Shown: positions 34,446 to 44,606, counted from the stretch's first letter. The stretch: 64,000 bases of DNA from CAUZIZ01 sp965222655 (GCA_965222655.1 CBDCUP010000022.1:1-64000); one strand, 5' to 3'. Numbers and translations: made by a program. The notes: generated by a model from the letters alone, not told the origin.

Positions 34446-35886
34446 CAATACTGTTCATTTAAGGATCTTAACCTGGATTCTCGGACGGCCCGTCCGTCCT
34501 TGGATGCGACTGCGGACCGGAAAGCTGCTCATCTTCCTTTTCACCGCTCTTGGGTTGCAGCGCCCTCGGCTGGAGGACACCCGCTCTTCCAAGATCTCCT
34601 CCAAGACCGTCTCATGAAAGGCAATTCTCTCCTGAGGGGGGAAGAGACACCAAGCGAGGCAACTTGCGTCTGACCACCCGGAGCGAGTGGACAAAGGACA
34701 GGGTGTCCGGGTCCACGTGCGCCTTTAAGGCCGCCTCATGCATCAAACCCCGTAGCGCGAAATGAGCCAGCAGCAGACCATAGAACTCCTGCTCCACCAG
34801 CTCCGGTTTCTTGCTGCGCAAAACGATGCGTGCTCCCCGCAAGTGGGTCTTGAGTTCATCCAGTGCCGTCTCGATCTCCCAGCGCTCGTGATAGAGGGCG
34901 GCCAGTTCCTCGGCCGGACCCTCCTCGGGCTCCAAGGTCGTCATCAGACGATACCGTTCGTCGATTCCCTCCAGCCGATACTCGATGACCCGCACCGCGA
35001 GCCCCTCCTGGTCCCGCCTGCGAGCCTTGTCGCTGGGATAGATCTTGCTCCGATAGGAGCCATCGGCCAAACGCTCCAGACAGGGCAGCCTCAGGTTCTT
35101 TTTCACGCGCCACAACAGGTGGCTGCCGCCTTCTTGGGACCGCTTCCACAGAGCGTAGCTGAAAAAATTCCGGTCGGCCAAACACAGCATCTCCGGACCC
35201 AGCTCCGCCACCACCCCGTGGGCGAGCGTGCTCTCTCCCCGCCCATAGCCCCCCATCTCGGTGGCAAACAACACGTGGGTCCCGTTCTCCAGCAACGCCA
35301 CAAATCGCAACTGCGGATAGCCACTGCGGCCCCGCGACGCTCCGGGTCGACCAAACGCGGCTTCATTGGCCGCGGTGTCTGCCAGATCCAGCGTGCTGCC
35401 GTCCAACGTCACCAGACGCCTCCCCCGATACCACGCCCCCTGCGTCTGTGGCGTCGCGATCGGGCTCACCACCTCCTGGTACAGCCGCTGCAGCGGCTCC
35501 TTCCCCAATCGGCTCCGGGCCTGAGTAATCGCCGACTTGGCCGTGCCCCGCAGCCGTCGCACGTTCAGCCCCAACCACTCCAGCCCTTCCAGCAGGCACC
35601 GCAGCACCTCTCCATAGGACACTTGCCCGTACAGCGCCAGTGCGATCACATAGTACACCACCACGTGCGCCGGCAAATTTCGCTCCCGCTTGCTCGCTCG
35701 CCCCGTTTCCTGCAGAATCCGGTCGATGGTCGTCCTCGGAAACTTCTCAGCAAGCACGCCCAGACTCACGAAATCCGTAATCCGGGCTCCCTTCGGTAAC
35801 TCGGCCAAAGTGCGTGCCATGGCGTTCCTCCTTTTTTATAGCAGAAAGGATCGCTCATGACCCTGACACTTAAGTGAACAGTATTG
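34446..35886 (-). mobile_element. IS4-family insertion sequence
   Basis: 1441 bp, bounded by imperfect inverted repeats: CAATACTGTTCATTTAAG at the left and, complemented at the right, CAATACTGTTCACTTAAG. It is flanked by a 10-bp direct repeat GGGCTAGGTA at 34436-34445 and 35887-35896, which begins inside the right tip of the MITE-like palindrome. It carries one minus-strand transposase gene. Confidence 0.9.
34612..35820 (-). CDS. IS4-family transposase
   Basis: A 402-residue DDE enzyme. The N-terminal region EKFPRTTIDRILQETGRASK and LPAHVVVYYVIALALYG match the IS4 N-terminal domain. Catalytic aspartates are in VTLDGSTLDLADT near 140 and CLADRNFFSYALW near 216. The glutamate lies in YHERWEIETALDELK, which fits the IS4 signature Y-(2)-R-(3)-E-(6)-K exactly. 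The ATG at 35820 is just inside the right inverted repeat; GGAGGAA precedes it. It looks intact. Confidence 0.93.
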   Translation of the reverse strand: MARTLAELPKGARITDFVSLGVLAEKFPRTTIDRILQETGRASKRERNLPAHVVVYYVIALALYGQVSYGEVLRCLLEGLEWLGLNVRRLRGTAKSAITQARSRLGKEPLQRLYQEVVSPIATPQTQGAWYRGRRLVTLDGSTLDLADTAANEAAFGRPGASRGRSGYPQLRFVALLENGTHVLFATEMGGYGRGESTLAHGVVAELGPEMLCLADRNFFSYALWKRSQEGGSHLLWRVKKNLRLPCLERLADGSYRSKIYPSDKARRRDQEGLAVRVIEYRLEGIDERYRLMTTLEPEEGPAEELAALYHERWEIETALDELKTHLRGARIVLRSKKPELVEQEFYGLLLAHFALRGLMHEAALKAHVDPDTLSFVHSLRVVRRKLPRLVSLPPSGENCLS

Positions 35887-36034
35887 GGGCTAGGTATGAA
35901 GCAGCGGAACACCCGGTGCCCTTCTGTGTCCTCACGGCTTCAGTTTACGAACTGTCGTGGAATGTAGAATCTACCTTCCTCGCTTTCATTGCTCCCCTCT
36001 TTTGGGTTAGCCTCACGGCAGGAGTATCCCCGAC

Positions 36035-38565
36035 ATGAAACAGTCGATCTTTTCGTCTCGGACAGTCTTTCTGGCTTTCTTGATCAGCCTCGTCTTAAGT
36101 ACGTCCTGGGCTGCCCCAGCAGGATCGGAAACCGGCGTCCCGCTGGATTCCTTTCTGGACGGTGCGGCGCCACCGGCAAAGCTCGTCTCCGGCTTCACCC
36201 TGGCGTTCGAAGGGGAGCTGGAGCACGCGGTCAGATTCCAACTGGGACCGTCAGGGGCACTTCTGGTGCATTCCGACCTCACCTTCCCCAACGGGGAGTC
36301 GCGCCATCAGGAACGTTTTCTCGAAGCTTCGGAGGGATCCCGGCAGTTGAGCTTCAGCCTCGGTGCCCTGCTGGGACACGGACCCTATCGGCACCGGCCT
36401 CGCCAGTTCTATCCCGGGGAGTACACCCTGAGGATCTCAGGCCGCGACCCAGAGACACGGAAGACCGTCTTCACGACCTTTTTTCGCCTCCCGCCCCAGG
36501 AATGGATCTGGGCAGACCTGGACCGCCTTCTCTACATCGACGATGCCCAGGCGAATCTGGACTTGAGGCTCCTCCCCGGAGCGCCGGTGGAAAAGATTCG
36601 GGCAGTCGTGGACCTGCTGGAGCCCACTACCGGTCTGAGTGTCTCCGATCCTGCAGAGGTCTCGTTGACCCACCACAATACCAAGGTGACCTTCTCTCTG
36701 GAAAATCTGCTTCCGGGAACGTACCAGGCCCGGGTCCGGTTTCGGCAGTCGGAGAAGCTCTCCCCTGATGGGCTAGCGAGGACACTTCAGCTCTTTCGCA
36801 ACGGTCCTCCACCCCAGGTGCAGGATTCTGCCAGGATCGGCGACGGGCCCCAGCTCCTGGTGGATGACTACCTGGTGGCCGAGTCCCGCGGTCTTCGCCA
36901 GGTCTTTCACCCGGCTCGTAAAGTGACCTCCGAACCCCTTCTCTTGCCCGACCGGCCATACGAGGGTCACGCCATACTGGTGGAGAACTCCGCCCGCTAC
37001 AACGAGGAGAAGAAACGCTACGAGGTGACCTACGGAAATATCAACTTCGATGAGAACCGTTATCGCATGCTGGCAGTTTCGAAGGATCTCCTCACCTGGG
37101 AAAAACCGGACCTGGGCAAGGTGGAGTTCAACGGTTCCCGGGCCAACAACATCCTTGCCCGGGTAGACGTGACCAAGCCGGGCGATCTTTTCCCCGTTTT
37201 CGCTGGAATCTGGGACTACGCCGGTCGCGGAAACCCCGATCTGCGCCAGGCTCGTCTGTGGCTCTTCGGTCAGCAACAGACCAGCGATCGCTGGGCCCTC
37301 CGACGGGGCTACTATCTGGTGGTCTGGGACGAGGACGGAAAGAGCTACGTTACGACTGCGACACCGGTGCTGGGCCTGGGCCAGGGAGGCACCGAGACCA
37401 TGACCGTCTCCGGAGACACGTCGGCAGCCCTGGGCTACGACGACCGCACGGGTGAGTTCGTGGCCTACACCTCCCCGGGCCCGCCCAACCGGGGACGGGG
37501 ATCGATCCGGTACGACAACTCCACCAAGGCTCGGACCCTGGCGCGACATGCCACCCGGGACGGTATCAACTGGGATGTCCGCTACATCTGGGTTCCCAAG
37601 GTCTCCGATCCCAATCTCCACAACTACGGCTTCCGGGTTCGAAGACTCGGGGACTTGTACCTGGGCTTCTTCCCCCGCTACAACGTCCGGACCCAGCACA
37701 TGGACCTCGTCCTCTGGGTGAGCCGGAACGGAATCCATTGGGAGCAGCCTGGGGGAGAACAGGCATGGCTGGCCAACGGCCCACCAGGATCCTTCGACTG
37801 GGGCATCGTCTACATGCCGGCTGGCTGGCACCAGCAAGGACAGAAGACCCGCATTTTCTACCAGGGAGCTAACTACCTTCACTTCCACGCCTGGATCCGG
37901 GAGAAGCTCTCGGGACTCTACGGCGGCATGAGCGGAAAGCAGGCGGAGGGTCTTTTGACCGGAAAGGAGTTCGTGGAACGGGCTTATCTGGCGCCGCCCT
38001 CGACGAAAGGCCATATCTGGTCCCTGATGCCTTCCGGATGGAGCTGGCGGCAAGGGGTCAGCGGTACGCCCCAGGAAGCCAGATCCAGATTCTGGGCGGA
38101 GCTTACAGCCAACACCGGTGAGACACCCGAGACTTTCATCTCCAGAGGCGCTGCTTTCAAGATATTTCCAGGTCTGGCCGAGTTCCGTACCAACGGCTTC
38201 GTTTCCCGGCGTGCCGACCGCGACGTGGGGGTCCTGACGACCCATCCGATCCTCTTCCAGGGCCGCTACCTCACGGTGAATGCCAGGTGTCTCAGGGAGA
38301 ATTGGGGGTGGAGCTGCTGGATCCGGACGGCACCCCCTTGAAGGGATACACTCGGGACGACTGCATGCTTGGAAGCTTCGATGGCGCCTTTCAGTTGGTT
38401 GGTTGGAAGGATCGTAAGGATCTAACAGAGTTGGCGGGCCGTCCGGTTCGCTTTCGCTTCTACGTCAGGCAGGGTGACCTCTACGGCTTTCAGATCCACC
38501 ACACAGAAACTGTCGCGGGGGACTTGACCGAGCCCTTTCCTCCGTCTCATTTCTCGTCGTTCTGA
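36035..38565 (+). pseudogene. Secreted glycoside-hydrolase-like propeller protein, frameshifted near the 3' end
   Basis: The first frame encodes 768 residues from 36035 with signal peptide MKQSIFSSRTVFLAFLISLV. Residues about 40-245 look like a beta-sandwich; residues about 270-700 resemble a five-bladed propeller of the GH32/GH43/GH130 kind (SARYNEEKKRYEVTYGNINF, AVSKDLLTWEKPDLGKVEF). Near 38285 the frame changes: LTVNA should be followed by QGELGVELLDPDGTPLKGYT, encoded at 38290-38565 in another frame. A single base loss explains it. The last 85 residues would be a sandwich-type domain. The product is truncated or altered unless the shift is a sequencing error. No catalytic residues can be named with confidence. 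Confidence 0.7.
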
Positions 38566-39643
38566 GCCTGGGTATTTTCGCGCCTCCTACCCTCGGTCAG
38601 GTAGAAATACGGCGCGCGCAGCCGTAGGCGGAGAGTTACCGGTACGCACCCTTTCGGTTGTGCGCCGGGTTCCTAGTTCCGCCATAGCTCACGTTTCCGC
38701 AAGCCCCCTTTGTCATCCCGGACGGTCGGATTTCCCGAGTCCGGTTGGCGACCACGACTTTCCTCCCACGGTCTTCCCTTACCCAACGAGGCTTAAGCGC
38801 TCGCTCGCATTCACCCCTCTCGGGTCCGGTTTGCCGCCGGTCTCGACAAAGCTTGCCCTGTCACCGCATTCTCAGGTACTGAGCCCTGGGCGGTGGGCGC
38901 TTCCTTGCCCGTCATGGCCGAGAGTCCCTTCGCCCTTTCCGGGTATTACCCTTCCAGGAGCCGCCTCCAGGCGGCTTGGGCCGGCGTTACCCGACCGTCT
39001 TCGCTCCTGCGGACTCATGCGCCAGACCGGGATGCTCCGTGGGCCTTCGCTCTCGCTCGGTCCCTCGGTCTTCGCAGGTTGCTGCGAGCCCCTGCTGCAA
39101 ACCGGCCCTTCCCGACATTATCTCTGCAATCTTTGCCCAGGTGCCTGGACCCCTACCCGGCGGCGATCTCCCGGTGCACTTGCTCGTTTCTTCCCGGGAG
39201 ACGTCGGCCTCACCTCACAAAGGACAGGTTCGGCTCGCCAGACAATCCCTGCATGGCAACTTCCACAGGGGGGCTTATTTCCGGGCTGCAGTCATTCACT
39301 CATGTTCAGGCTCCCAGACTCGCTAGGCCTCCAGGTTGCTCCCGCCGCTTCCTTCGAAGGGCGGCCAGGCCGTTTACACCGCGCATCTCTCGGTTGGTTA
39401 CCTGCCCCGAGCTGCGGTATCGCTACGTGTGTGAACGAACAATTCACACGGCTGGACTTTCTCCAGCTGGATTGCAGCCTTGTCGGCTGCTCCCCCTTGC
39501 CCTTGCCCGTCGATCCTCTTGCCTTTATCCGGCCGGGAAAGAATGTTGACTGGGATGGTCATCCCGCTCGATGTAAACTTGCAGATGAAAGCAGGGCAAA
39601 GGCAAGGACAAAGGCAAAGGCTATCAGACAGGAGACATAAAAC
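38566..39643. other. Unexplained 1-kb segment, no credible protein; possible structured RNA
   Basis: On the plus strand all three frames are nearly free of stops (for example 38660-39640), but the translations are rich in Pro, Ser, Arg and Leu and lack any domain, so I do not call a gene. The minus strand reads as highly structured G-rich sequence with GAAA-type loops. Examples are the hairpin GTGTGAA/TTCACAC at 39429-39449 and the GNRA-like stem near 38640-38670 (CCGGCGCAC..GAAA..GTGCG). A decayed group II intron or other large RNA is possible; I found no reverse transcriptase or domain V. Inverted microrepeats CTTGCCCTTGCCC/GGCAAAGGCAAGG lie near 39487-39626. Confidence 0.45.
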
Positions 39644-40663
39644 ATGAATACGGAATTGAATCCAACTCCGGAAAGAATCATGGCCCTGGGACTCGGATTC
39701 TGGGGCTCGAAGGTGCTCTTGAGTGCCGTCGAGCTCAAACTGTTTTCCGCGCTCGCCCAAACCCCACGGACCGCTGGCGAACTCGCGGAAGGGCTGGGGC
39801 TTCAGGGTCGTGGCAGCCTCGATTTCCTTGACGCCCTGGTAAGCCTGGGGATGTTGGAGCGCGAGAACGGGCGCTATCAAAACACACCTGAATCCGATCT
39901 GTTCCTGGACGAAGCCAAAGCGACCTATATCGGCGGCATGCTGGAGATGGCCAATGAACGCCTCTACCCGTTCTGGGGTTGCCTCACCGAGGGCTTGAAA
40001 AGCGGACTACCCCAGAATGAAATCAAGACGGGTCAGGGCGGCCTCTTTGAAAGTATCTACGGGGATCCCCATCGACTCCGCTTGTTCCTGGGAGCGATGA
40101 CAGGACTCAGTATGGGGGCAGCTATGGCCATCGCGGAAAAATTTCCCTGGCATCAATACCAGACCTTCGTGGATGTCGGAGGTGCCCAAGGGGGTACGCC
40201 GGTAGCCGTGGCAAAGGCTCACGCCCAGCTGAAGGGTCTTAATTTCGATCTGCCCGTGGTTGGTCCCGTTTTTGAGGAGTACGTGGCTTCCCACGGACTG
40301 GCGGACCGCCTCCGCTTTCAAGCCGGAGATTTCTTCAACGAGCCGTTTCCAGAGGCTGACGTGATCATCATGGGGCATATCCTGCATGACTGGTCTCTGG
40401 AAGATAAGAAGATGCTGATCGGCAAAGCGTACGAGGCCTTGCCCCAAGGAGGAGCCTACATCGTCTTCGAGGGTCTGATCGACGATGAGCGTCGAAGCAA
40501 TACCTTCGGTCTCTTGATGAGTCTCAATATGTTGATCGAGACTCCGGCGGGATTCGATTTCACGGGAGCGGACTGTCGCAATTGGCTCCATGAAGCCGGC
40601 TTTCGGGAAACCAGGGTCGAACACCTGGCGGGTCCTGATTCCATGGTGGTTGGGATCAAGTAG
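39644..40663 (+). CDS. SAM-dependent O-methyltransferase
   Basis: A 339-residue enzyme. The N-terminal 90 residues form a winged-helix dimerisation domain (KLFSALAQTPRTAGELAEGL, DFLDALVSLGMLER). The Rossmann part shows the SAM-binding motif TFVDVGGAQGGTPVAVAKAH near 172-191, DVIIMGHILHDWSLEDKKML near 241-260 and a C-terminal GFDFTGADCRNWLHEAGF. This is the acetylserotonin/hydroxyneurosporene O-methyltransferase group. The conserved HDW motif gives the usual catalytic histidine. The substrate is unknown. It is followed 26 bases later by a TIM-barrel gene on the same strand, with possible co-transcription. Confidence 0.87.
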   Translation: MNTELNPTPERIMALGLGFWGSKVLLSAVELKLFSALAQTPRTAGELAEGLGLQGRGSLDFLDALVSLGMLERENGRYQNTPESDLFLDEAKATYIGGMLEMANERLYPFWGCLTEGLKSGLPQNEIKTGQGGLFESIYGDPHRLRLFLGAMTGLSMGAAMAIAEKFPWHQYQTFVDVGGAQGGTPVAVAKAHAQLKGLNFDLPVVGPVFEEYVASHGLADRLRFQAGDFFNEPFPEADVIIMGHILHDWSLEDKKMLIGKAYEALPQGGAYIVFEGLIDDERRSNTFGLLMSLNMLIETPAGFDFTGADCRNWLHEAGFRETRVEHLAGPDSMVVGIK

Positions 40664-40689
40664 AAGATCCCTGAGAGGATCGACAAATC

Positions 40690-41802
40690 ATGAAATTTAA
40701 CAGAAGAAACTTCGTCACAAGCGCCGCCGTCGCTGGCGTTCTCAGGGAAGCGGGTTTTGGCCGCAATGCCCTTGCGCGACCCGAGGGAAAGAGAATGCGG
40801 GTCACGGCCTTCCCCCGCGCCATTGGGGAAGATCCGTCCCCATTGTCGGAGGCGGCCCTGCGCCATGTTCGACAGATGGGTGTCCAGGACATTCGAATCG
40901 TCTCTGCCTGGGTGCCCGGCTACAGCCGGGACGGCGAAATGGATCTGGACGAGCTGTTGCGGGTCAAACGTTCTGCCGAAAGCATCGGCCTGAAGATCGG
41001 CGCCGTGTATCTCCGCAAGGTGGACACCGCCAACCTCCTGCTGGGCCGTCCCGGCTGGAAGCTGGAGCTGGAGAAGATCTCCAGGACCATTGGTTGCCTG
41101 GGGAAAGCGGGAATACCGGTCCTGGAACACAGTCTTCTGCTTTCCAGGGTCATCCGGGACGTCTTCGAGCTACCCCTGCCCGGCCATCAGCGTGTCCCCA
41201 AGGGGAGAGGTGGAGCACGCGTGGCCAGGTTCGACGGAAGGGGGACAGAGGAAAGTGGCCAGCCCGCCGGTTCGGTCTCTGCCGATCAGATGTGGGAGCG
41301 GATCACCCGCTTTCAGGAAAACTGTATCCCGGTGGCCTCGGAAGCCCGCGTTCACGTGGCCTGCCATCCCGATGATCCACCCCTGGCTCGCTACTGGGGC
41401 GTCACCCAGGTTCTCAACACCAAGGAGGGGCTGGACCGGCTCATCCAGATCGTCCCCAGCGAGTACAACGGTCTGCTGCTGTGTCTGGGAACCATGCAGG
41501 AGTCGGGGGCGGATGTGCTGGACTTGATCCGCTATTTCGGAGGCAAGCGGAAGATCTTCGACATCGATTTTCGGGGTGTTCAGGGAACCATACCCAACTA
41601 TGACGAGGTTTTTCTGGACGAAGGGGATCTGGACATGTGGAAGGTGGTCCAGGTCCTGAAGGAAGTCGACTACCGTTGGACCCTGGAGCCGGACCATGTC
41701 CCGGGTTTCACAGCCGATCTAAAGGGCAGCCTCATCTCCTACGCCTGGGCGATAGCGTATATCAAGGCCCTGATCGCCGCCGCGTATGGCGAGAGGGTTT
41801 GA
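40690..41802 (+). CDS. Mannonate dehydratase-like (UxuA family) TIM-barrel protein
   Basis: A 370-residue protein. A twin-arginine-like start NRRNFVTSAAVAGV suggests export. The metal-binding segment VHVACHPDDPPLARYWGV near residues 222-239 contains the HPDDPP motif typical of UxuA. FDIDFRGVQGTIPNYDEVF and LEPDHVPGF continue the family pattern. UxuA proper dehydrates D-mannonate in hexuronate breakdown and has no signal. The export signal and a low-complexity stretch (RGGARVARFDGRGTEE near 175-190) mark this as a divergent member. No uronate genes are nearby. Confidence 0.78.
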   Translation: MKFNRRNFVTSAAVAGVLREAGFGRNALARPEGKRMRVTAFPRAIGEDPSPLSEAALRHVRQMGVQDIRIVSAWVPGYSRDGEMDLDELLRVKRSAESIGLKIGAVYLRKVDTANLLLGRPGWKLELEKISRTIGCLGKAGIPVLEHSLLLSRVIRDVFELPLPGHQRVPKGRGGARVARFDGRGTEESGQPAGSVSADQMWERITRFQENCIPVASEARVHVACHPDDPPLARYWGVTQVLNTKEGLDRLIQIVPSEYNGLLLCLGTMQESGADVLDLIRYFGGKRKIFDIDFRGVQGTIPNYDEVFLDEGDLDMWKVVQVLKEVDYRWTLEPDHVPGFTADLKGSLISYAWAIAYIKALIAAAYGERV

Positions 41803-42049
41803 GAGCCTGAGCTAAGGGTCTGAACGTAGCGGCGGCGATCACCCGAATGGATTCGTGCAAACTGGGCAGTTGTCGAGACATTCCAAGGTCTCCTTTGATT
41901 GACCAGTTGTTGGGTTCCTTCGAAAAACGAGCACACGGCGCTGAATACCGGCCGTTGGTCTACTCCTCTACTTTCTCCTTGGCTTTCCTCCTGGCCTTCA
42001 GCGGATCGAAGGCGAACCTGATGGGCTCGCTTCCCCGTTTGCGTAGGCT
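41803..42049. other. Intergenic region without recognised feature
   Basis: About 250 bases between convergent genes. I see neither a convincing open frame nor a clear hairpin. Confidence 0.5.
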
Positions 42050-43201
42050 TCAGCGCCTGGAGTCGTAGAGATCATGAATCTGACGAACCGCATTTTTCCA
42101 GCTGAAGCGGCGGCCTTGTTGTCGACATGCCTGCCTCAATTCTGCTCTTCGAGCTGGGTTTTCGTAGACTCGACCGAAGGCCTCCACGATGCTATGGGCC
42201 TCTTCGGGATCGAAGTATTCCGCCGCTTCCCCAGCCACTTCGGGGATGGACGAACTCCGGCTTGCCAGGACCGCTGCCTCACACCGAATCGCTTCCAGCA
42301 CGGGGAGGCCGAACCCCTCATACAAGGAGGGAAAAATGAACAGGTCGCAGGCGCTGTAGAAATGGGGAAGCAAGCGATCGGGAACGTATCCAGGAAAGCT
42401 GATGAACGGTCCCGTCTTCTCCCTGTCGATTTGCTGCCGCAGCAGCCGGACCTCTTCGATATCCCAGAGGAATGTCTCGCCGGCTAGTACCAGCTTACCT
42501 GGGTATCCGAGATCGAGGATGCCTCGAAAGGCCGTCAGGAGCCGGGGCAGGTTCTTCCGCGAGTCGCTGCCTCCGACGTAGAACAGGAACGGATGATCAA
42601 TTGAGAATTCGCGCTCCAGGATGGCCTCGGATTCGCTTTGGTCTCTGGGGCTGAAGGTGGGATCACAGCAGGGATAGACGACTTTGACAGTTTCCTCAGT
42701 GCGATCGAGCCTCTCACATATGTCCTTTTGCGAATGTTTTGAGTCGGTGATGACCAAGTCTGCTTGCCTCATGCGTCCCCAGGCCCAACGGAGTGCTCTG
42801 ACGTAGTCCCAGGGCATCCAGCGCTGGGTGTCCTTCCAGAAGATGAACGGGATCAGATCGTGAACATGAGCCCACACCTCACATTCCTTCACTTTCGGAA
42901 TAGAGGTGATCTCGGTTGCGTGGAACAGATCCAGTCGACCTCGGGCGAGCGAGCGACTGAGGAAGAGGCGATCCAGCATCCAATTCAAACGGGTTGCCTG
43001 TGTCAACTCCGGTAGGCCGACGTGAGTCCAGTGTCGATTACCCGCGAGAGCAGGTGGACGGCCCCGAGCATGGTAGAACACAAACTCATGCTCGGAAGGA
43101 CTCCTGAGCAGCTCCTCCGCTAGCCAGAGAGTATATTTCCCGATGCCGCGACGGCGTGAGTTCCTACGCGAGGTGGGCCGAAGATCGAATCCGATTTTCA
43201 T
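42050..43201 (-). CDS. Glycosyltransferase family 4
   Basis: A 383-residue GT-B enzyme. The N-terminal domain starts MKIGFDLRPTSRRNSRRRGI; the donor-binding domain shows FLFYVGGSDSRKNLPRLLTA near 205-224 and the nucleotide-sugar motif PSLYEGFGLPVLEAIRCEAA with the E-x7-E pair near 295-305. It transfers a sugar from a nucleotide or lipid donor, probably in surface polysaccharide synthesis. The gene stands alone, with a repeat cluster upstream. Confidence 0.9.
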   Translation of the reverse strand: MKIGFDLRPTSRRNSRRRGIGKYTLWLAEELLRSPSEHEFVFYHARGRPPALAGNRHWTHVGLPELTQATRLNWMLDRLFLSRSLARGRLDLFHATEITSIPKVKECEVWAHVHDLIPFIFWKDTQRWMPWDYVRALRWAWGRMRQADLVITDSKHSQKDICERLDRTEETVKVVYPCCDPTFSPRDQSESEAILEREFSIDHPFLFYVGGSDSRKNLPRLLTAFRGILDLGYPGKLVLAGETFLWDIEEVRLLRQQIDREKTGPFISFPGYVPDRLLPHFYSACDLFIFPSLYEGFGLPVLEAIRCEAAVLASRSSSIPEVAGEAAEYFDPEEAHSIVEAFGRVYENPARRAELRQACRQQGRRFSWKNAVRQIHDLYDSRR

Positions 43202-43252
43202 ACGGGCCGGCTGAATTCAACAGCAACGCTCAGAGGTTCAGACAGATTGTAT

Positions 43253-43404
43253 AAGTTTCGGGTCAGTCGCGCCCCCAGGAAGCACTGGTCCCATTCGAGA
43301 AAAAAACTTCAGTCGAGGGACGTGGGGGTGGCCTCCAGGCCGCCGTATTCTTTCCGTCGAGCCTTTGGCTCGAAAAACGGCGGCCCGGAGGCCACCCCCA
43401 CGGT
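43253..43404. repeat. Repeat A plus hairpin B, copy 3
   Basis: 43253-43312 is reverse-oriented repeat A, starting AAGTTTCGGGTCAGTC and ending TCGAGAAAAAAACTTC. Directly attached at 43316-43404 is hairpin B: GGGGGTGGCCTCCAGGCCGC pairs with GCGGCCCGGAGGCCACCCCC-type sequence around a GAGCCTTTGGCTCG loop. The A-B order is the same as at 4935-5087. Confidence 0.82.
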
Positions 43405-43434
43405 TGATCGGAAAACTGTTTATGACCAGATTCT

Positions 43435-44244
43435 CTACTCTAGCGTTGGGAATTCGCTGGTCGGAAAGATGTCTACCGTCGCAGAACGCTGTTGGGCAAG
43501 CATTCCGCCATCAACAACGAGGCGTTGGCCCGTGATATAACGAGCATCGTCGGAGGCAAGGAAAACGGCGGCGCCGGTCATGTCATCCGGCTCCCCAATC
43601 CGCCCCAGCGGAATGTTCACGCCCCGCAGTTTCCGCTCTTCCAGAGTGTAGCCGTGGGTATCAATCGAGCCCGGTACCAGTGCATTCACGCGAACCCCAT
43701 ACGGCCCCAGATCAAGCGACATCGCCCGGGTCATCGCTTCGATTCCCCCTTTTGTTGCGTCGTAGGCAACGAAGGCACGATGTGCCCTGGTAGCACCCCC
43801 AGACGACAGATTAATGATAGATCCCTTGCCGTTGTGAGCCATGATCTTTGCCGCCCGTAACCCGCACAGGAAGCTTCCGGTTAGATTGACCGCGATGAAG
43901 CCATCCCACCAGTGCTTGTCAGCCTCGAGAAAATGCCTGTTTGGAGTGACTAGAGCTGCGTTGTTAACCAGGACATCCAAAGTGCCAAACCGCTCGAGGA
44001 CCTGATCGAATAGGGCATTCACCTGCTCCTCATCCGAAACATCTGTAGCAACCGAAATCGCGCGGCCCCCTGCGGCAATTACCGATTCTGACGCTGAATC
44101 TGCTCCCTCTGCATTGATATCAGTGACGACAACCACGGCACCCTCGGCTCCAAACCGCTTGGCAATCGCAAGACCGATTCCCTTTGCCGCACCGGTAACG
44201 ATTACAACTTTATCTCTAACACTCTTTGATTCCATGGTTTTCAA
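43435..44244 (-). CDS. SDR-family oxidoreductase
   Basis: A 269-residue classical short-chain dehydrogenase. The cofactor motif VIVTGAAKGIGLAIA lies near 14-28, with D near 42 after the second strand (VVVTDINAEG) suggesting NAD. NNA lies near 95, the catalytic serine is in INLSSGG near 148 and Y-x3-K in VAYDATKGG near 164-171. A typical dehydrogenase of small alcohols, sugars or steroids. It starts near repeat A-C-A (44261) and ends near repeats A-B, so it is bracketed by both. Confidence 0.88.
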   Translation of the reverse strand: MKTMESKSVRDKVVIVTGAAKGIGLAIAKRFGAEGAVVVVTDINAEGADSASESVIAAGGRAISVATDVSDEEQVNALFDQVLERFGTLDVLVNNAALVTPNRHFLEADKHWWDGFIAVNLTGSFLCGLRAAKIMAHNGKGSIINLSSGGATRAHRAFVAYDATKGGIEAMTRAMSLDLGPYGVRVNALVPGSIDTHGYTLEERKLRGVNIPLGRIGEPDDMTGAAVFLASDDARYITGQRLVVDGGMLAQQRSATVDIFPTSEFPTLE

Positions 44245-44260
44245 CCGTGACAGAGCCGAC

Positions 44261-44583
44261 GGAAGTTTCGTTCTCGAATGGGACCAGCGGGGGCGGGACT
44301 AAGCTGAAACTTCATTGGGTAGGAGATCATCCAAGAGTCGCCAATGACAGAGCCGTGACTGCAAAGGAGCGGTCCCGGCATACGGATGCCGGAAACAACC
44401 GACCAAACAGACGGTGGCCGATTGCATCTCCTTTTTTATGGCATGTCCCGATCGGTGATCGGGACCGCTCCTTTGCAGTCACGGCTCTGTCATTGGCGGT
44501 AGCGACAATCACGGCAGACGTAACCGAAGTTTCGTTCTCGAATGGGGCCAGTGCTTCCTGGGGGCGGGACTGACCTGAAACTT
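44261..44583 (+). repeat. Composite intergenic repeat A-C-A, copy 2
   Basis: Forward-oriented repeat A at 44261-44313 and 44527-44583 flanks core C at about 44333-44515. Core C is the inverted relative of 4733-4917: the arms CCAATGACAGAGCCGTGACT and complement surround GACCAAACAGACGGT- and GATCGGGACATGCC-like inner sequence. No protein is encoded. Confidence 0.87.
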
Positions 44584-44606
44584 GCACCTATCTTGTACCC
44601 TGGAAC

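Noticed and set aside
38660..39640. 326-codon plus-strand frame as a protein gene
   Set aside because: Two other plus frames are open over the same stretch, the composition is odd, and no domain or signal is visible. It is treated as an unexplained segment.
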